Source of the DNA: Panicum virgatum
Taxonomy: Eukaryota > Streptophyta > Magnoliopsida > Poales > Poaceae
Reading direction: 5' to 3'
NCBI RefSeq assembly: GCF_016808335.1
Contig: NC_053137.1
Span: 248,001 to 312,000, forward strand
DNA length: 64,000 nt
In this document: positions 9,531 through 20,297 of the stretch, in pieces
Layout of the letters: every line of letters begins with the position of its first letter
How positions within the stretch are numbered: position 1 is the first letter of the stretch
The notes under the pieces: model-generated
Database searches by the model: none
Told to the model about the DNA's origin: nothing
Seen by the model: the letters and a program-made list of their open reading frames with translations, nothing else
Translations under genes and position numbers: made by a program

Positions 9531-12410
9531 ATGCAGATGGACCGGCAATGGATGTACAATGCTGACCGACGTTCGAAAGAATTCATTGATGGCCTGCATT
9601 ATTTTTTGTCTGTGGCTGAGGCAAACAAGCAGAATGGTTTTATGTGCTGCCCGTGTGTTCATTGCAACAATAACAAGGATTACTCATCTTCAAGAATCCT
9701 ACACAGCCATATTTTCGCAAATGGTTTCATGAAAAAGTATGTTTGTTGGACGAAGCACGGAGAACAGGGGGTTACCATGGAAGACAATGAAGAAAAAGAT
9801 TTTGACGACCACTTTCCCGGGAATGCTGGAATCGGTGCATTCGATGACGATATTCCCATGGAAGAGCCCGAAGTAGATGTAGCAGAAAATGATCCCAGCG
9901 ACGATCTGGGGCAAGCATTGCACAATGTGCAGGCAGACTGTGAGAGTGAAACGGAGAGGTTGAAGTTCCAGAAGTTGTTAGAGGACCACCATAAGTTGTT
10001 GTACCCAGATTGTCAAAATGGATTTAAGAAACTTGGCACCACCTTGGAGTTGCTGCAATGGAAGGCGACAAATGGTGTATCCGACAAGGGATTTGGTGAA
10101 TTACTCAAACTTGTTAAAAAAATGCTTCCTAAGGACAATGAATTGCCTGCCACAACGTATGAAGCCAAACAACTTGTTTGACCTTTTGGACTGGAAGTGC
10201 AAAAGATACATGCATGCCCCAACGACTGCATCCTCTACCGAGGCGAGTACGAGAATTTGGATGCATGTCCCGTATGCAGTGCATTGCGTTACAAGATTAG
10301 AAAAGATGATCCTGGAGATGTCGAGGGAGAGCCTCCCCGGAAGAGAGTTCCTGCGAAGGTCATGTGGTATTTGCCTATAATACCACGTTTGAAGCGTCTG
10401 TTTAGAAATAAAGATAATGCTAAGTTGATGCGATGGCACAAAGAGGAACGCAAGAAAGACTCGATGTTGAGACACCCCGCTGATGGGTCGCAGTGGAGAA
10501 AAATAGATAGAACGTACCCTAAATTTGATTTGGATGCGAGAAACATAAGGTTCGGTTTGAGTACGGATGGCATGAATCCTTTTGGTGAGATGAGCAGTGG
10601 TCATAGCACTTGGCCTGTGACTCTTTGTCTGTACAATCTTCCACCATGGCTCTGCATGAAACGAAAGTTCATCATGATGCCAGTGCTTATCCCGGGTCCA
10701 AAGCAGCCCGGAAATGACATTGATGTGTACCTAAGACCATTGGTCGAAGAACTCTTATTGCTCTGGGGCGATGAAGGTGTACGGATGTGGGATGAATACA
10801 AACAGGAAAACTTCAACCTACGAGCATTGCTGTTCGTAACGATCAATGACTGGCCTGCTCTTAGTAACTTGTCAGGACATTCGAACAAGGGATACAAAGC
10901 ATGCACACACTGTTTAGATGATACCGATAATATATGGTTGACTCACTGTAAGAAGGTTGTATACATGGGTCATCGTCGGTTTCTTCCCATCAGGCATGCG
11001 GTACGAAAGAAGGGCAAACATTTCAAAGGCCAAGCGGACCACCGAACAAAACCGATGCACCGTAGTGGTAAAGACGTCTTCAACATGGTAAAAGATCTAG
11101 AAGTTGTTTTTGGAAAGGGATCTGGTAGCCAACCTGTTCCGAACGAAAATGGAATGGCGCCCATGTGGAAGAAGAAATCTATATTTTGGGAGCTACCATA
11201 TTGGGAAGTCTTAGATGTTCGTCATGCAATTGATGTGATGCACCTCACGAAGAATTTTTGCGTCAACCTGATAGCATTCTTGGGAGTGTACGGAAAGACA
11301 AAAGATACAGTAGAAGCACGTCAAGAATTGCAACGTATGGAAGAACGAGATGCCTTACATCCACAACAGCGAGATAATGGACGACAATACTTAAGTCCTG
11401 CCAGCTATACTCTTAGCAAGGAAGAGAAAGAAACCATGTTTGACTGCTTGAGCAGTATAAAGGTTCCATCTGGATACTCATCCAATATAAAAGGAATCTT
11501 AAATTTGGCAGAGAAGAAATTTACAAATCTCAAGTCCCATGACTGCCATGTGCTTATGACTGAACTTCTTCCGGTTGTGCTGCGGGGGATTCTGCCTGAT
11601 AACGTCCGGTTAACCATCGTGAAGATATGTGCCTTCCTCAACGCAGTTTCTCAGAAGATAATTGACCCGGAGAATTTGATAAAGCTGCAAAACGATGTGG
11701 TGCAATGTCTTGTTGGCTTTGAGCTGATATTTCCACCATCTTTCTTCAACATCATGACACATCTTCTAGTGCACCTTCTCAAAGAGATTGATATTCTCGG
11801 ACCAGTATTTCTACACAACATGTTCCCATTCGAAAGGTTCATGGGGGTACTCAAGAAATGTGTTCGTAATAGAGCTCGTCCAGAAGGAAGCATCGCCAGT
11901 GCCTACGGAACTGAGGAGGTCATTGACTTTTGTGTTGACTTTATTGATGACCTTAAACTGATTGGAGTCCCTGAATCGCGATATGAGGGGAGACTAACTG
12001 GAAAGGGTACATTAGGAAAGAAATCTTATGTCTGCACAGATGATTTCTCATTCAAGAAAGCGCATTATACGGTTCTTCAACAATCATCCTTGGTTGACCC
12101 ATATATCGAGGAACACAAGAAAATTCTTCTCTCCAATTTCCCGGAAAAGTCTGAGGCATGGATTACACGTGAGCACATGAACACTTTCTGTAGCTGGTTG
12201 CGGAAGCATCTAATGCATAACATGGATATAAGTGAACAACTGTTCTTATTGGCTAGGGGACCATCTTGGAATATCTTAACATACCAAGGGTACGAGATAA
12301 ATGGAAACACATTTTATACGATAGCCCAAGATAAAAAGAGTACCAACCAAAACAAACATAACATTAGGCGGGAACGAGGGAAAACGGGCCCCTTTTGTCC
12401 CGAGTGGTAG
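9531..12410 (+). pseudogene. TNP2-type CACTA transposase, one in-frame stop and truncated 3' end
   Basis: One open frame runs from the ATG at 9531 to 12410, broken only by a TGA at 10179-10181. The N-terminal part has the transposase-associated region (DRQWMYNADRRSKEF, then CCPCVHCNNNKDY). After the stop comes the TNP2 core (IHACPNDCILYRGEYENLDA, RNIRFGLSTDGMNPFGEM, FVTINDWPALSNLSG, HAIDVMHLTKNFCVN) and a DUF4218-like part (LLPVVLRGILP, MFPFERFMGVLKKCVRNRARP). The C-terminus stops making sense after KKSTNQN (about 12357), where it runs into the internal repeat array, so the usual DUF4216-type end is missing. The product would cut and paste CACTA elements. This copy would need stop readthrough and lacks its C-terminus, so it is probably inactive. 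Confidence 0.88.
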
Positions 12411-12635
12411 ATCCACCCGGGACTAAAGGTGGGCCGCGGGCTGGGAATTTTCCCGGCCCGCCCAAAAACCCCTTTTGTCCCGGGTGAAGCCACCACCCGG
12501 GACAAAAGGTCCTTTTGTCCCGGGTGGTGGTTTCACCCGGGACAAAAGGGGGGGCCTTTTGTCCCGGGTGAAGCCACCACCCGGGACAAAAGGTCATTTT
12601 GTCCCGGGTGGTGGCTTCACCCGGGACAAAAGGCC
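12385..12635. repeat. Internal array of inverted TTTTGTCCCGGGTGG repeats inside the CACTA element
   Basis: Several near-perfect inverted pairs of TTTTGTCCCGGGTGGTGG / CCACCACCCGGGACAAAA. They resemble the terminal arrays but carry CCCGGG where those carry CCGGTTGG. Such arrays normally sit at CACTA ends. Here one starts exactly where TNP2 is cut off and is followed by a GC-rich, leader-like stretch (12640-12900) before the second gene. It may be the remains of a second CACTA end joined in, or an internal promoter. No CACTA terminus is visible next to it. Confidence 0.8.
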
Positions 12636-12639
12636 CCCC

Positions 12640-14062
12640 CCCATATATTTCCTAGCTTCCTCCCTCCTTCGCCCTTCCTCCCTCCCGCGCCGTCCGTTCC
12701 CCTGCTCCCCCCACCGCTCGAGCTCCCCGAGCACCGCCGCCGTCGACGTTGCCGCCCAGAGCCCCGCCGCGCGAGCCCACGTCACCGAGCGCCGTCGTCC
12801 CTGCGAGCGCCGCCCCTGGCCTCCACTCCGCGCGCACGCCCTCGTCGGCGGCCTCCACTGCACGCCGCCGCGCCACCGCCCTGTTGTGTGGGTATTCTTC
12901 GATCTGTTCTTTTACAGATCGGGAGTTCGTGATGTCCTCATCTAGTGGATACTTCTGTCTTACTACACATGCCGATCTGTGATGTCCTCATCTAGAATTT
13001 GTCTCATACTCTTATGGTGTCACTTGACAGTGTTACCTACTCTAGCACTTCGCCTGCTCTATCAATGTCGGCTGTATTTTGTTATAGGAGAAAGTCTCGG
13101 TAGATTTTGACCCTTAATTCATCATTATATATTCTTAGTTGCTAGTTACAGAATCTTCATCATTAAATTCCTTTGATTTGAGTATGAATATAGTGATGTA
13201 ACTTTTGTGCACTAAATATATATGTATATAATTTGACTAATTATTGGTCAAAAAATTGGTAAAGTTTGGTAATCGAAATACGTCTTACAACCGAGCCCTA
13301 ACCTTTAATTGATGATAATTTCCTTTTTGACAACAGATATTATAATTTCTACTCAACAAATGATTCAAATTAAAATTGAGAATCTTTTGGCTTGGACTTA
13401 ACAAAAAAGTGATAAAAAACCACATGTCAATAAGAACATAAGACCCCGATGACTCTCTTGCGCTGCACATAGATTGAAAGATCTTAGAATTTTGTGGCAA
13501 ACTAAATGGACCACCTAAAATATCATGTGGACAGGGCCAAACTTGATGGAAGCACCCCATCCATCACAATTACCTGCAGCCAAGTAGTCATTAGATAGTG
13601 ACACTTATATCTAGATGTGATCTTCCAGAAAGAAAATCAAACAAAAAAATCATATAGGAAAAAAACTATACTTATTTTGACATGGAGAGAGTATAATTAG
13701 TATTGCTTTAATTAGATGAATCTCATTACAAGCTAAAACTACATTCTTTGTGGGACAAAATTTGGATGCAAAAAACTATACTTATTTTGACATGGAGAGA
13801 GTATCATATATGGACCCAATTCAATAAAGCCTAGCAAGGAAGCCCCCAATGCAAAAGAATCATTCTCTCCGTCTCTGCTCATAGCTCGCCCTGAGCCCAC
13901 GTCCCCCCCGGCTCCGCGTTCGCCCCAGTGCGCCTCCGGCCCTCGGCTTTGAGCCCTTCGCCTTCGGCCCTCGGCCCTCCGCCTATCCCTAGCCGCAAAT
14001 TTCTGGAGTGGATTATTTAGATAATTTTTAAGGGTTTTATTTGTATTCATATTTTAGTTACG
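12640..14062. other. Leader or intron region of the second CACTA gene
   Basis: GC-rich, C-heavy leader-like DNA to about 12900, then AT-rich DNA to 13850, then a second short GC-rich block. A direct repeat of about 35 bp (ACTATACTTATTTTGACATG...) occurs at about 13663-13693 and 13773-13803, flanking a 110-bp MITE-like piece. The overlapping ORFs at 12429-12982 are repeat and leader artefacts. Confidence 0.4.
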
Positions 14063-17000
14063 ATGGACCCGCGACACACAGACGCGGAAGACGAACAGTT
14101 CCTGTTGAATATGATTGGCGAAGGTCAAGGAGATGTCGCTGAACAAGCTGATGATGGCAGCAATACCGACATATATTTGAATATGTCCGGTGATGGAATT
14201 GAGGCACCATCTATTCAGGATGACGCTGCTGCTGAACAAAGTGCTAATGTACATATCAAAACTATACTTATTTGTAGTGACAATCATATTTTCATCTGAA
14301 TCTATATGAATACTATGAATGTTTTTTTTATAGCCGTCTGGATCATCGTCGCAGCAGAAAAAGACGAAGCGAGGCCCAACAAAAAAACTGGAAGGGCGGT
14401 TCATTATAACGGAAGTTGGTCCAGATGGCGAACCGATCGCTCCAGAAGCTGCCGCCAAAAAATTCATAAGACAATCCGGATGTATTGTCAGGGACCACAT
14501 CCCGATCAGCTTTAGGCTCTGGAAAGCTTCCAATCCAAGCGAGGAACGGGATGCGGTACCCGAAAGAGAAAAAGAATGGTGCTGGCGGGAGCTTAAGAAA
14601 AACTTCACGGTTCCAGCTGAATCCGAAGAGATATGCAAGCGCTGGACCCTGAGTAAGATGGCCGAACAACTGCGATCATTCAAGAAAATTTTGACGAAGA
14701 AATATATCAAGACCGGGACCACACCCGTATTTACCGGCGAGCTCGAAAAGCTCAGGGGTCACTGGGATGCATTTGTGGAATACAAGTCTTCAGAGCTTGG
14801 GCTTCAGAAGGTGCAGAAGGCCAAAGACAACGCCTCGAAGAAAGTGTACCATCACACTCTAGGCCAAGGAGGCTACAAGCTTGCAGTACCCAAATGGGAG
14901 AAGATGGAGCAGGATCTGCTTGACAGAGGCATCCGACCTGCGACCATGAACTGGCCTGAAAGGTCAAGGACCTGGTTTTATGGTCACGGGGGAAGCTTGG
15001 ACCCATTGACTGGTGACTGCATCTATGGGCCAAACATCCAGCGAGCAGCCCAGAGACTACAGGAGGCCATACAAGCAGCGGCCGAGGGAACATTCCAGCC
15101 GGATAGAGAGAGGGACGAGCTGACTTACGCCCTTGGGAATCCAGAGCATCCGGGCCGCACAAGAGGCAAAGGCGTGGTTCCGTGGAAGTATGGGTTCAGG
15201 GAATACATTGATTCATATAGAAGCCGGCAAAGAAGAAAGAATGATGAGCGGGAGCACCTGCGAAGGCTAGAGGAACGGCTCATGTCACACGATCAAAGAC
15301 TGGAGGAAGAGGTTCAACGCCAAGTGGCCGTAGCAATGAGCCAGCAACAGCAAGCGCAAACGTTGCCTCCAGAGCCTAGTGTCGCAGCCGATCACCTGTC
15401 TCAGCGGAAAAGCAGCTGCGCTTCCACAGACGTCGCCGCTGCCGAGCCCACGGGGATCCAGGCCGCAGTTGAAGCGTCGGCCCCGCAGCGATTTCCAGTG
15501 GATGAGATCACCCACCGGACACCTTGTGACCTGCAGACTGCCGTTAAGAACTTAATGTTCACTGTTGCGTACGGTACCGCCATGCCAACCGAACCAGGCG
15601 ACGTGTACCACGGGCAGCAAATTCCGCCTAGATACACAAGAGTTGGCGTGGAGCAGGTGTGCCAGGGTTGGGAGACGCTCGAGCTTGATATTCCTGGAGG
15701 CGATGGGGAGAGGACACTAGCAGAAGCCATTCATGGCTACATCCTATGGGATAAGCGCTACATTGTCCTAAAGTCGGATGATCAAACACCAAGACCGGCA
15801 TCTCAGCATGCCTCTCCAAGACCGGCATCTCCGCAAAACTCCCCAAGGGCAGCACTGTCTCGGCAAGGTTCACCGGCACATTCTCCATCACCATCATCTC
15901 ATGCGCCGATGAACACTCAAGCGTCACCGTCGCCTCCATGGTCACCCCCTCCGCCGCCGGCAAAGAAGCAGAAACGGCCGCCGGCAAAGAAGGTAGCTGC
16001 ACCGGCTAGGGAGCCTCCAAAGAAGAAGGAAAAGAAGAAGAAAACCAAGGAGGCTCCTATTAAACCCTGGGACATGAGCCTTGAAGAATGCGATCGGATA
16101 ACTCAAGAAAGAGTTAAAGAGCACTTCAAGCCGAAGCCGAAGCCGGAGCCCGAGAAAGTGATAAATCCGATAGATTTGAAATTTTTTAAGGGAATGTGCG
16201 AAGCAAATAAGAGAAAATTCATTCCGAGAGACCCCCCTTCAGACTACGAACGCACAATTATCAAAACTACTGAGAAAAAGAAGAGACAATCAAAGTCGTC
16301 GTCGTCCGACGTTCCACAGCTCGGAGCCCAAAAGAAACAATCAATAGAGCCTCTCGTAGTGGGACAGACGACGCAAGAACAAGACTTTGTTACATTTCTG
16401 AAAGAATCAAACCTGACGGCCGCTCAGATTGCAGGGGGAGAAGATATTCCAAAGGCCGATGTGGTCGTCAAATGGACGTTTGAGATCGGCAAAACTCTTG
16501 TACCCCCCGAAGTAGTGTCTGTGCTTCCAACGCAAATGTATAAGCTGCACCAGCACTACATGCGTGCGATGGCCGATTGCATCTTCATGCAGGGCGCAAA
16601 GATTAAAGATGACGATTTCTTACGGGGGGAGGCCATTATATGGATAAACTGGGAAGAAATTTACCAACTATTCCATCAGGAGGCCCTCGACATCTCTATG
16701 GTCGGCTTGTGGGTTCTGTAAGTATTTTACTGTCCTTACGTATTGTTTTGCATGATCTCAACATACTGATCTCTTGATTTATTCGGTATCATGTAGAATG
16801 GAGATACATACTTGCAGAAGAAAGGGATACTCTCACCTCGGCTTCATCGACCCAATTACTTGTAATTGGAGGCTTCTACGGGACAATCCCGATGACATAT
16901 TCCAAAACTTGTTCAAGTACATAAGCGTTCATCACAACAAGCAAATGATATTGTTTCCTTACAACTTTGCGTGAGTGATTCCTTCCGTCTAACTCTTTCT

Positions 17001-17764
17001 ATTCTATAATCGAATTGTTTAAACCTTAACTACCAAGAACTGCCTCCGTATAATCTTGCAGTGAACACTTTGTCCTAATTGTCATAATTCCCGAGAAGAG
17101 CCTACTCGTGGTTATGGACTCATTGAGGAGACCTCCAGAACAATACGAAAATCTTCTTAACATGATGAAAAAGTAATTCTACCACTACTCCGTCCATGAC
17201 CGATAATTTGAATCACTTTGTTACTTGACTATAATTGTTCTAATCATGCACAGGGTTTGGAAAGAATTCGCTAAAAATCATCCAGGCAAATTTGACAAGG
17301 AATTGAAGATCAAGACAGATTTTCCGGTACGCGCTTGGATGATTCGTTGCACGATTCATTAGTTTTATTATATATTCATGTAAATACCTGATAATTTCTT
17401 CTCTCTTAAAGTGTATGAGGCAGAAACCAGGCACTGTATTGTGCGCATACTATGTATGCGAGAACATCCATGGTCTGGTAGGTCCTCCAAAGGGCTGGAC
17501 AGATTGGGAGGAGGAAGTAAGTAAAAAAACTTGTTAATATTTGAACTCGTATTTTAATTAGTCGAAATTAATTATCCCCTTTTTCCATAGGTCGGGGAGA
17601 TGCGCGATAAACTCATACCGGAGGAAAAGGTTATGGCGATTCAAGAACAATTCTCCGGATTTATTGTTGAGCAAGTCCTCGATCCAAAAGGCGAATTCTA
17701 CTATGATGGAATATCTAATATTGACAATCACAGTAAATATGACAATATACGCGTATATATGTAA
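14063..17764 (+). CDS. Second CACTA protein: Transposase_24-like region plus Ulp1-like C48 protease domain
   Basis: Seven exons with GT/AG borders and a continuous frame: 14063-14248, 14334-16717, 16797-16970, 17062-17172, 17254-17326, 17412-17516, 17591-17764, giving about 1,068 residues. The first half has the plant En/Spm Transposase_24 signature (LRGHWDAFVEYKSSE, KVYHHTLGQGGYKLAVPKWE, PERSRTWFYGHGGSLDPLTG). The middle is coiled-coil (QRRKNDEREHLRRLEERL), then Ser/Pro-rich, then very basic (PPKKKEKKKKTKEAPIKPW), likely nuclear. The last exons form a Ulp1/SUMO-protease-like domain with candidate His (EHFVLIVI, codon 17066), Asp (VVMDS, codon 17117), Gln (MRQKPG, codon 17421) and Cys (TVLCAYY, codon 17442). 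The order and spacing of His-Asp-Gln-Cys suggest an active fold. No stop or frameshift is seen, unlike the neighbouring TNP2. Confidence 0.85.
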
Positions 17765-17769
17765 TTAAG

Positions 17770-18120
17770 AACGAATATAACTATGTAAATATATATGTGT
17801 GTCTATGTATTAAATTTCTATTTATGAGTATGTATGTATGTATTAAATTTCCAAAAGGCAAATTCTACTATGTAATTAAGAACGAATATACCTATGCAAA
17901 TATGATGGAGTATGTATGTATTATATATATAAGCACTCCAATAATATATATGTGTATATATATATATTTATATAATATTGGTCCTAGACATTTTCATATG
18001 TAAAGGAATTCACATGTATAGATATGTGTATACATATATATATAAGTGAATTAATTTATATATGAAAACTATCTAGGACAAATATTATATAAGTAACTAT
18101 ATATATATGTATATATTAGT
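17770..18120. repeat. AT-rich (TA)n-like microsatellite region
   Basis: Runs of ATATAT and TATATG with scattered TGTG. A partial duplicate of the preceding exon end (AAAGGCAAATTCTACTATG, near 17855) lies inside. Non-coding. Confidence 0.6.
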
Positions 18121-18219
18121 GGAGATCATACACACTGAATTCCAATACATAAGTTTAATTGAAATGCAAAAGTATAATTGAAATAGAAAAAGAATTGAGA
18201 AAAGAAAAACATGAAAAAA

Positions 18220-18452
18220 AAAGAGACCTTTTGTCCCGGTTGGTAACACCAACCGGGACAAAAGGGTGCGCCAGCCACGTGGGCGCTGGCTGCACCTTTT
18301 GTCCCGGTTGGTGTTACCAACCGGGACAAAAGGTCCTCTTTTGTCCCGGTTGCCACAACCGGGACAAAAGGGCACCCCCTTTTGTCCCGGACAGGCGTTC
18401 CCGGTTGGGAAACCGGGACAACAGCGGTTTCCCAACCGGGACAAATCAACGT
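18220..18452. repeat. Right subterminal repeat array of the CACTA element
   Basis: Inverted pairs of TTTTGTCCCGGTTGG / CCAACCGGGACAAAA matching the left array, plus a hairpin-like GCGCCAGCC...GGCGCTGGC between two pairs. ORFs read through here on both strands are repeat artefacts. Confidence 0.88.
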
Positions 18453-18517
18453 TTTTGTAGTAGTGGACCATCCATCGCCACGACCGACTTGGATCTGGAT
18501 GTATATGTACACCAATA

Positions 18518-19466
18518 TAGATGTCCATGCAGCCCGAAGTCCGACGCCCGGTCCGAAAGCACTTTTTTTTTTGTCCCGGCTCACGCCCGGCACGACCCGG
18601 TGGCCTCCGTGCCCGTGCTGGCCCGGCCCGGTGGGGTATGCCGGGCCTGGGCCGCCACTCCCACCCGCTGGGAGGCACGACATGGCCTGGTAAAAAAACA
18701 GGCCCGTTAAGAGCCCACTCCCCCCTCAACTCCCGACCTCCTTGGAGTATAAAAGAATAAAAACCCTAGCCTCCAAAACAGATCCGTCTCCCTCAGACCA
18801 CCGCCGCCTCACTCCGTCCGCGTCTTCCAACTCTTCTCCCGACATCCGGCGCTCCCCACCCCTCGCGGCCTCGCCACCGGCCGGCGCAGCGGCGCTCGCC
18901 CCGCCCCTTGCCGACGTTCGTCGGCTCCGGTGCCCCTTGCCGCTGGCCCCTGCTCGCCCCGCGTGCCCCCGACGCCATCGCTCGCCGGCTCGCCGTGCCC
19001 CTCGCCACCGGCTGCCACTTGGCCCACCCCTCCCCACCGGCCGCAGTTCGCGCGCCCCGTGCCGGCGGCCACGGCTCGTCTTGGCAGGCGCAGCTAGCGG
19101 GAGGCGCGGCGGACGGCGGCGGTGCACGCAGCAGGTGTTGCAGCGGGACTGCGGGAGGCGGCGGCACAGCACAACACAACCTGTGATATTTTGTTTTGCT
19201 AATGACTTGTGAAATTTGGAATTCAAAAAAAATTGTGAAATTTAGAGTTGTTTGAGGTGTGTTTTTTTTAAAATTTTTGGGCTTCGGGCGGCCTGGCCTG
19301 TGCCATAGTGCCGGGCAATGTCGGGCTGGCCCGGCACGAAATAAGCCCGTGGGCTAGCACGGAACGGCCCGCTGGGACATAGGGCCGGACTAGGCATGGC
19401 CCGATAAAGAACGGGCTAGGTCGGGCCCGTGCCTGGGCCGGGCTGGGCGGCCCGAATGGCCATCTA
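18518..19466. mobile_element. hAT-like non-autonomous element with GGCCCGG-rich ends
   Basis: Both ends carry many GGCCCGGC/GCCGGGCC motifs and matching outer ends (TAGATGTCCAT on the left, inverted ATGGCCATCTA on the right). Such ends are common in grass hAT relatives. I see no clear 8-bp target duplication. The GC-rich middle (18780-19180) starts with AAAACCCTAGCCTCC, like a gene's 5' leader. It is open in several frames at once, and no domain is recognisable, so it may be captured host leader sequence. Confidence 0.45.
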
Positions 19467-19469
19467 TAT

Positions 19470-20168
19470 ACAAAGCAGAGGCAGCAGGCAAATCTACTAC
19501 TGCGTGCCTGCCGTGAGGAGCAGCTATCTAGGTACCTAGGCTGCACATGACACTGTATGTGTTTCTTGATTGCCAGATGTTAATAATCTAAAAAAAAAGA
19601 TGGAATCATTATCCTAGCCTGATGTGTGAGGGACAGTGTATTGCATTGCATTGTTAACCTGAATAATGAACGATGAGATGAGATGAGATGGCACCAGCTG
19701 AACTGAAACTGAACTATAACGCGGATGTGTAGGCTTGGATGGGAGAAGATATATAGTCAAAGTAATCCCGTACGTTATGCATCCCATCCAGAAACAGAAT
19801 CACCACCGGCCACCCTGCATATATAACATTATATATACATATATATACTATGTATATACTACTTGAGTAGCTAGCGCTAGTTAATTTAAGGCCGACGACG
19901 GGTTGGGCGCGCGATGCGAAGATTCTCCAATCTTGATGCAAACTGCTAATAAGCTGCCAGCTAGCTAGCTGAGATCGTTTCAAATATAATCATCCAGCTA
20001 GCAGCAGAGATTAAAGTCAACCGTACCCACCGGCTGTGCGCGAGAATCGAAGCTGCACCGCATTACTGTACTTGCTTATTCAGAAGTAGCTTCTTCAGAG
20101 ATTCAGATACTCCACCAGTGATGGACATGAGCTAGCTACACCCTGTGCAGCGCAGTCGCAGTGCTCCT
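19470..20168. other. Upstream region of the first peroxidase
   Basis: Mixed AT-rich DNA with short microsatellites (GATGA repeats near 19675-19690). No gene is visible. The last part forms the promoter of the peroxidase at 20298. Confidence 0.5.
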
Positions 20169-20183
20169 ACAAATATATATAGG
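20169..20183 (+). promoter_or_regulatory. TATA box of first peroxidase
   Basis: ATATATATAGG about 120 bases before the start codon at 20298, at the spacing usual for a plant leader. Confidence 0.55.
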
Positions 20184-20297
20184 AGGTGTGGTGTGGGCAT
20201 CCACCTCGCTGCCCGTTGCAGCACATACAGTAGTAGTAGTACTAGTACACACCACCACTGCTCATTCAATTCAATTATCACTAGCAGCTAGATCAAG

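Larger units (their letters stand above)
7572..18465 (+). mobile_element. Full-length CACTA (En/Spm-type) transposon with GAC target duplication
   Basis: The left end reads CACTACTACAAAA (7572) and the right end TTTTTGTAGTAGTG (ending 18465), perfect inverted termini. The bases GAC stand directly outside both ends (7569-7571 and 18466-18468), the 3-bp duplication this superfamily makes. Inside each end are inverted TTTTGTCCCGGTTGG/CCAACCGGGACAAAA motifs, the expected transposase binding sites. The 10,894-bp interior encodes, both on +, a TNP2-type transposase (damaged) and a second 7-exon gene of the Transposase_24 type with a Ulp1-like protease domain (apparently intact). A third repeat array lies in the middle (12385-12635). 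Confidence 0.93.

Noticed and set aside
12385..12635. Regular palindromic repeats that could be mistaken for a CRISPR array
   Set aside because: Plant nuclear DNA; the units alternate in orientation and lack uniform spacers and cas genes; they are CACTA-type subterminal repeats.
18780..19190. Possible captured gene inside the GGCCC-rich hAT-like element
   Set aside because: Open in five frames with low-complexity products; no recognisable domain or splice pattern.
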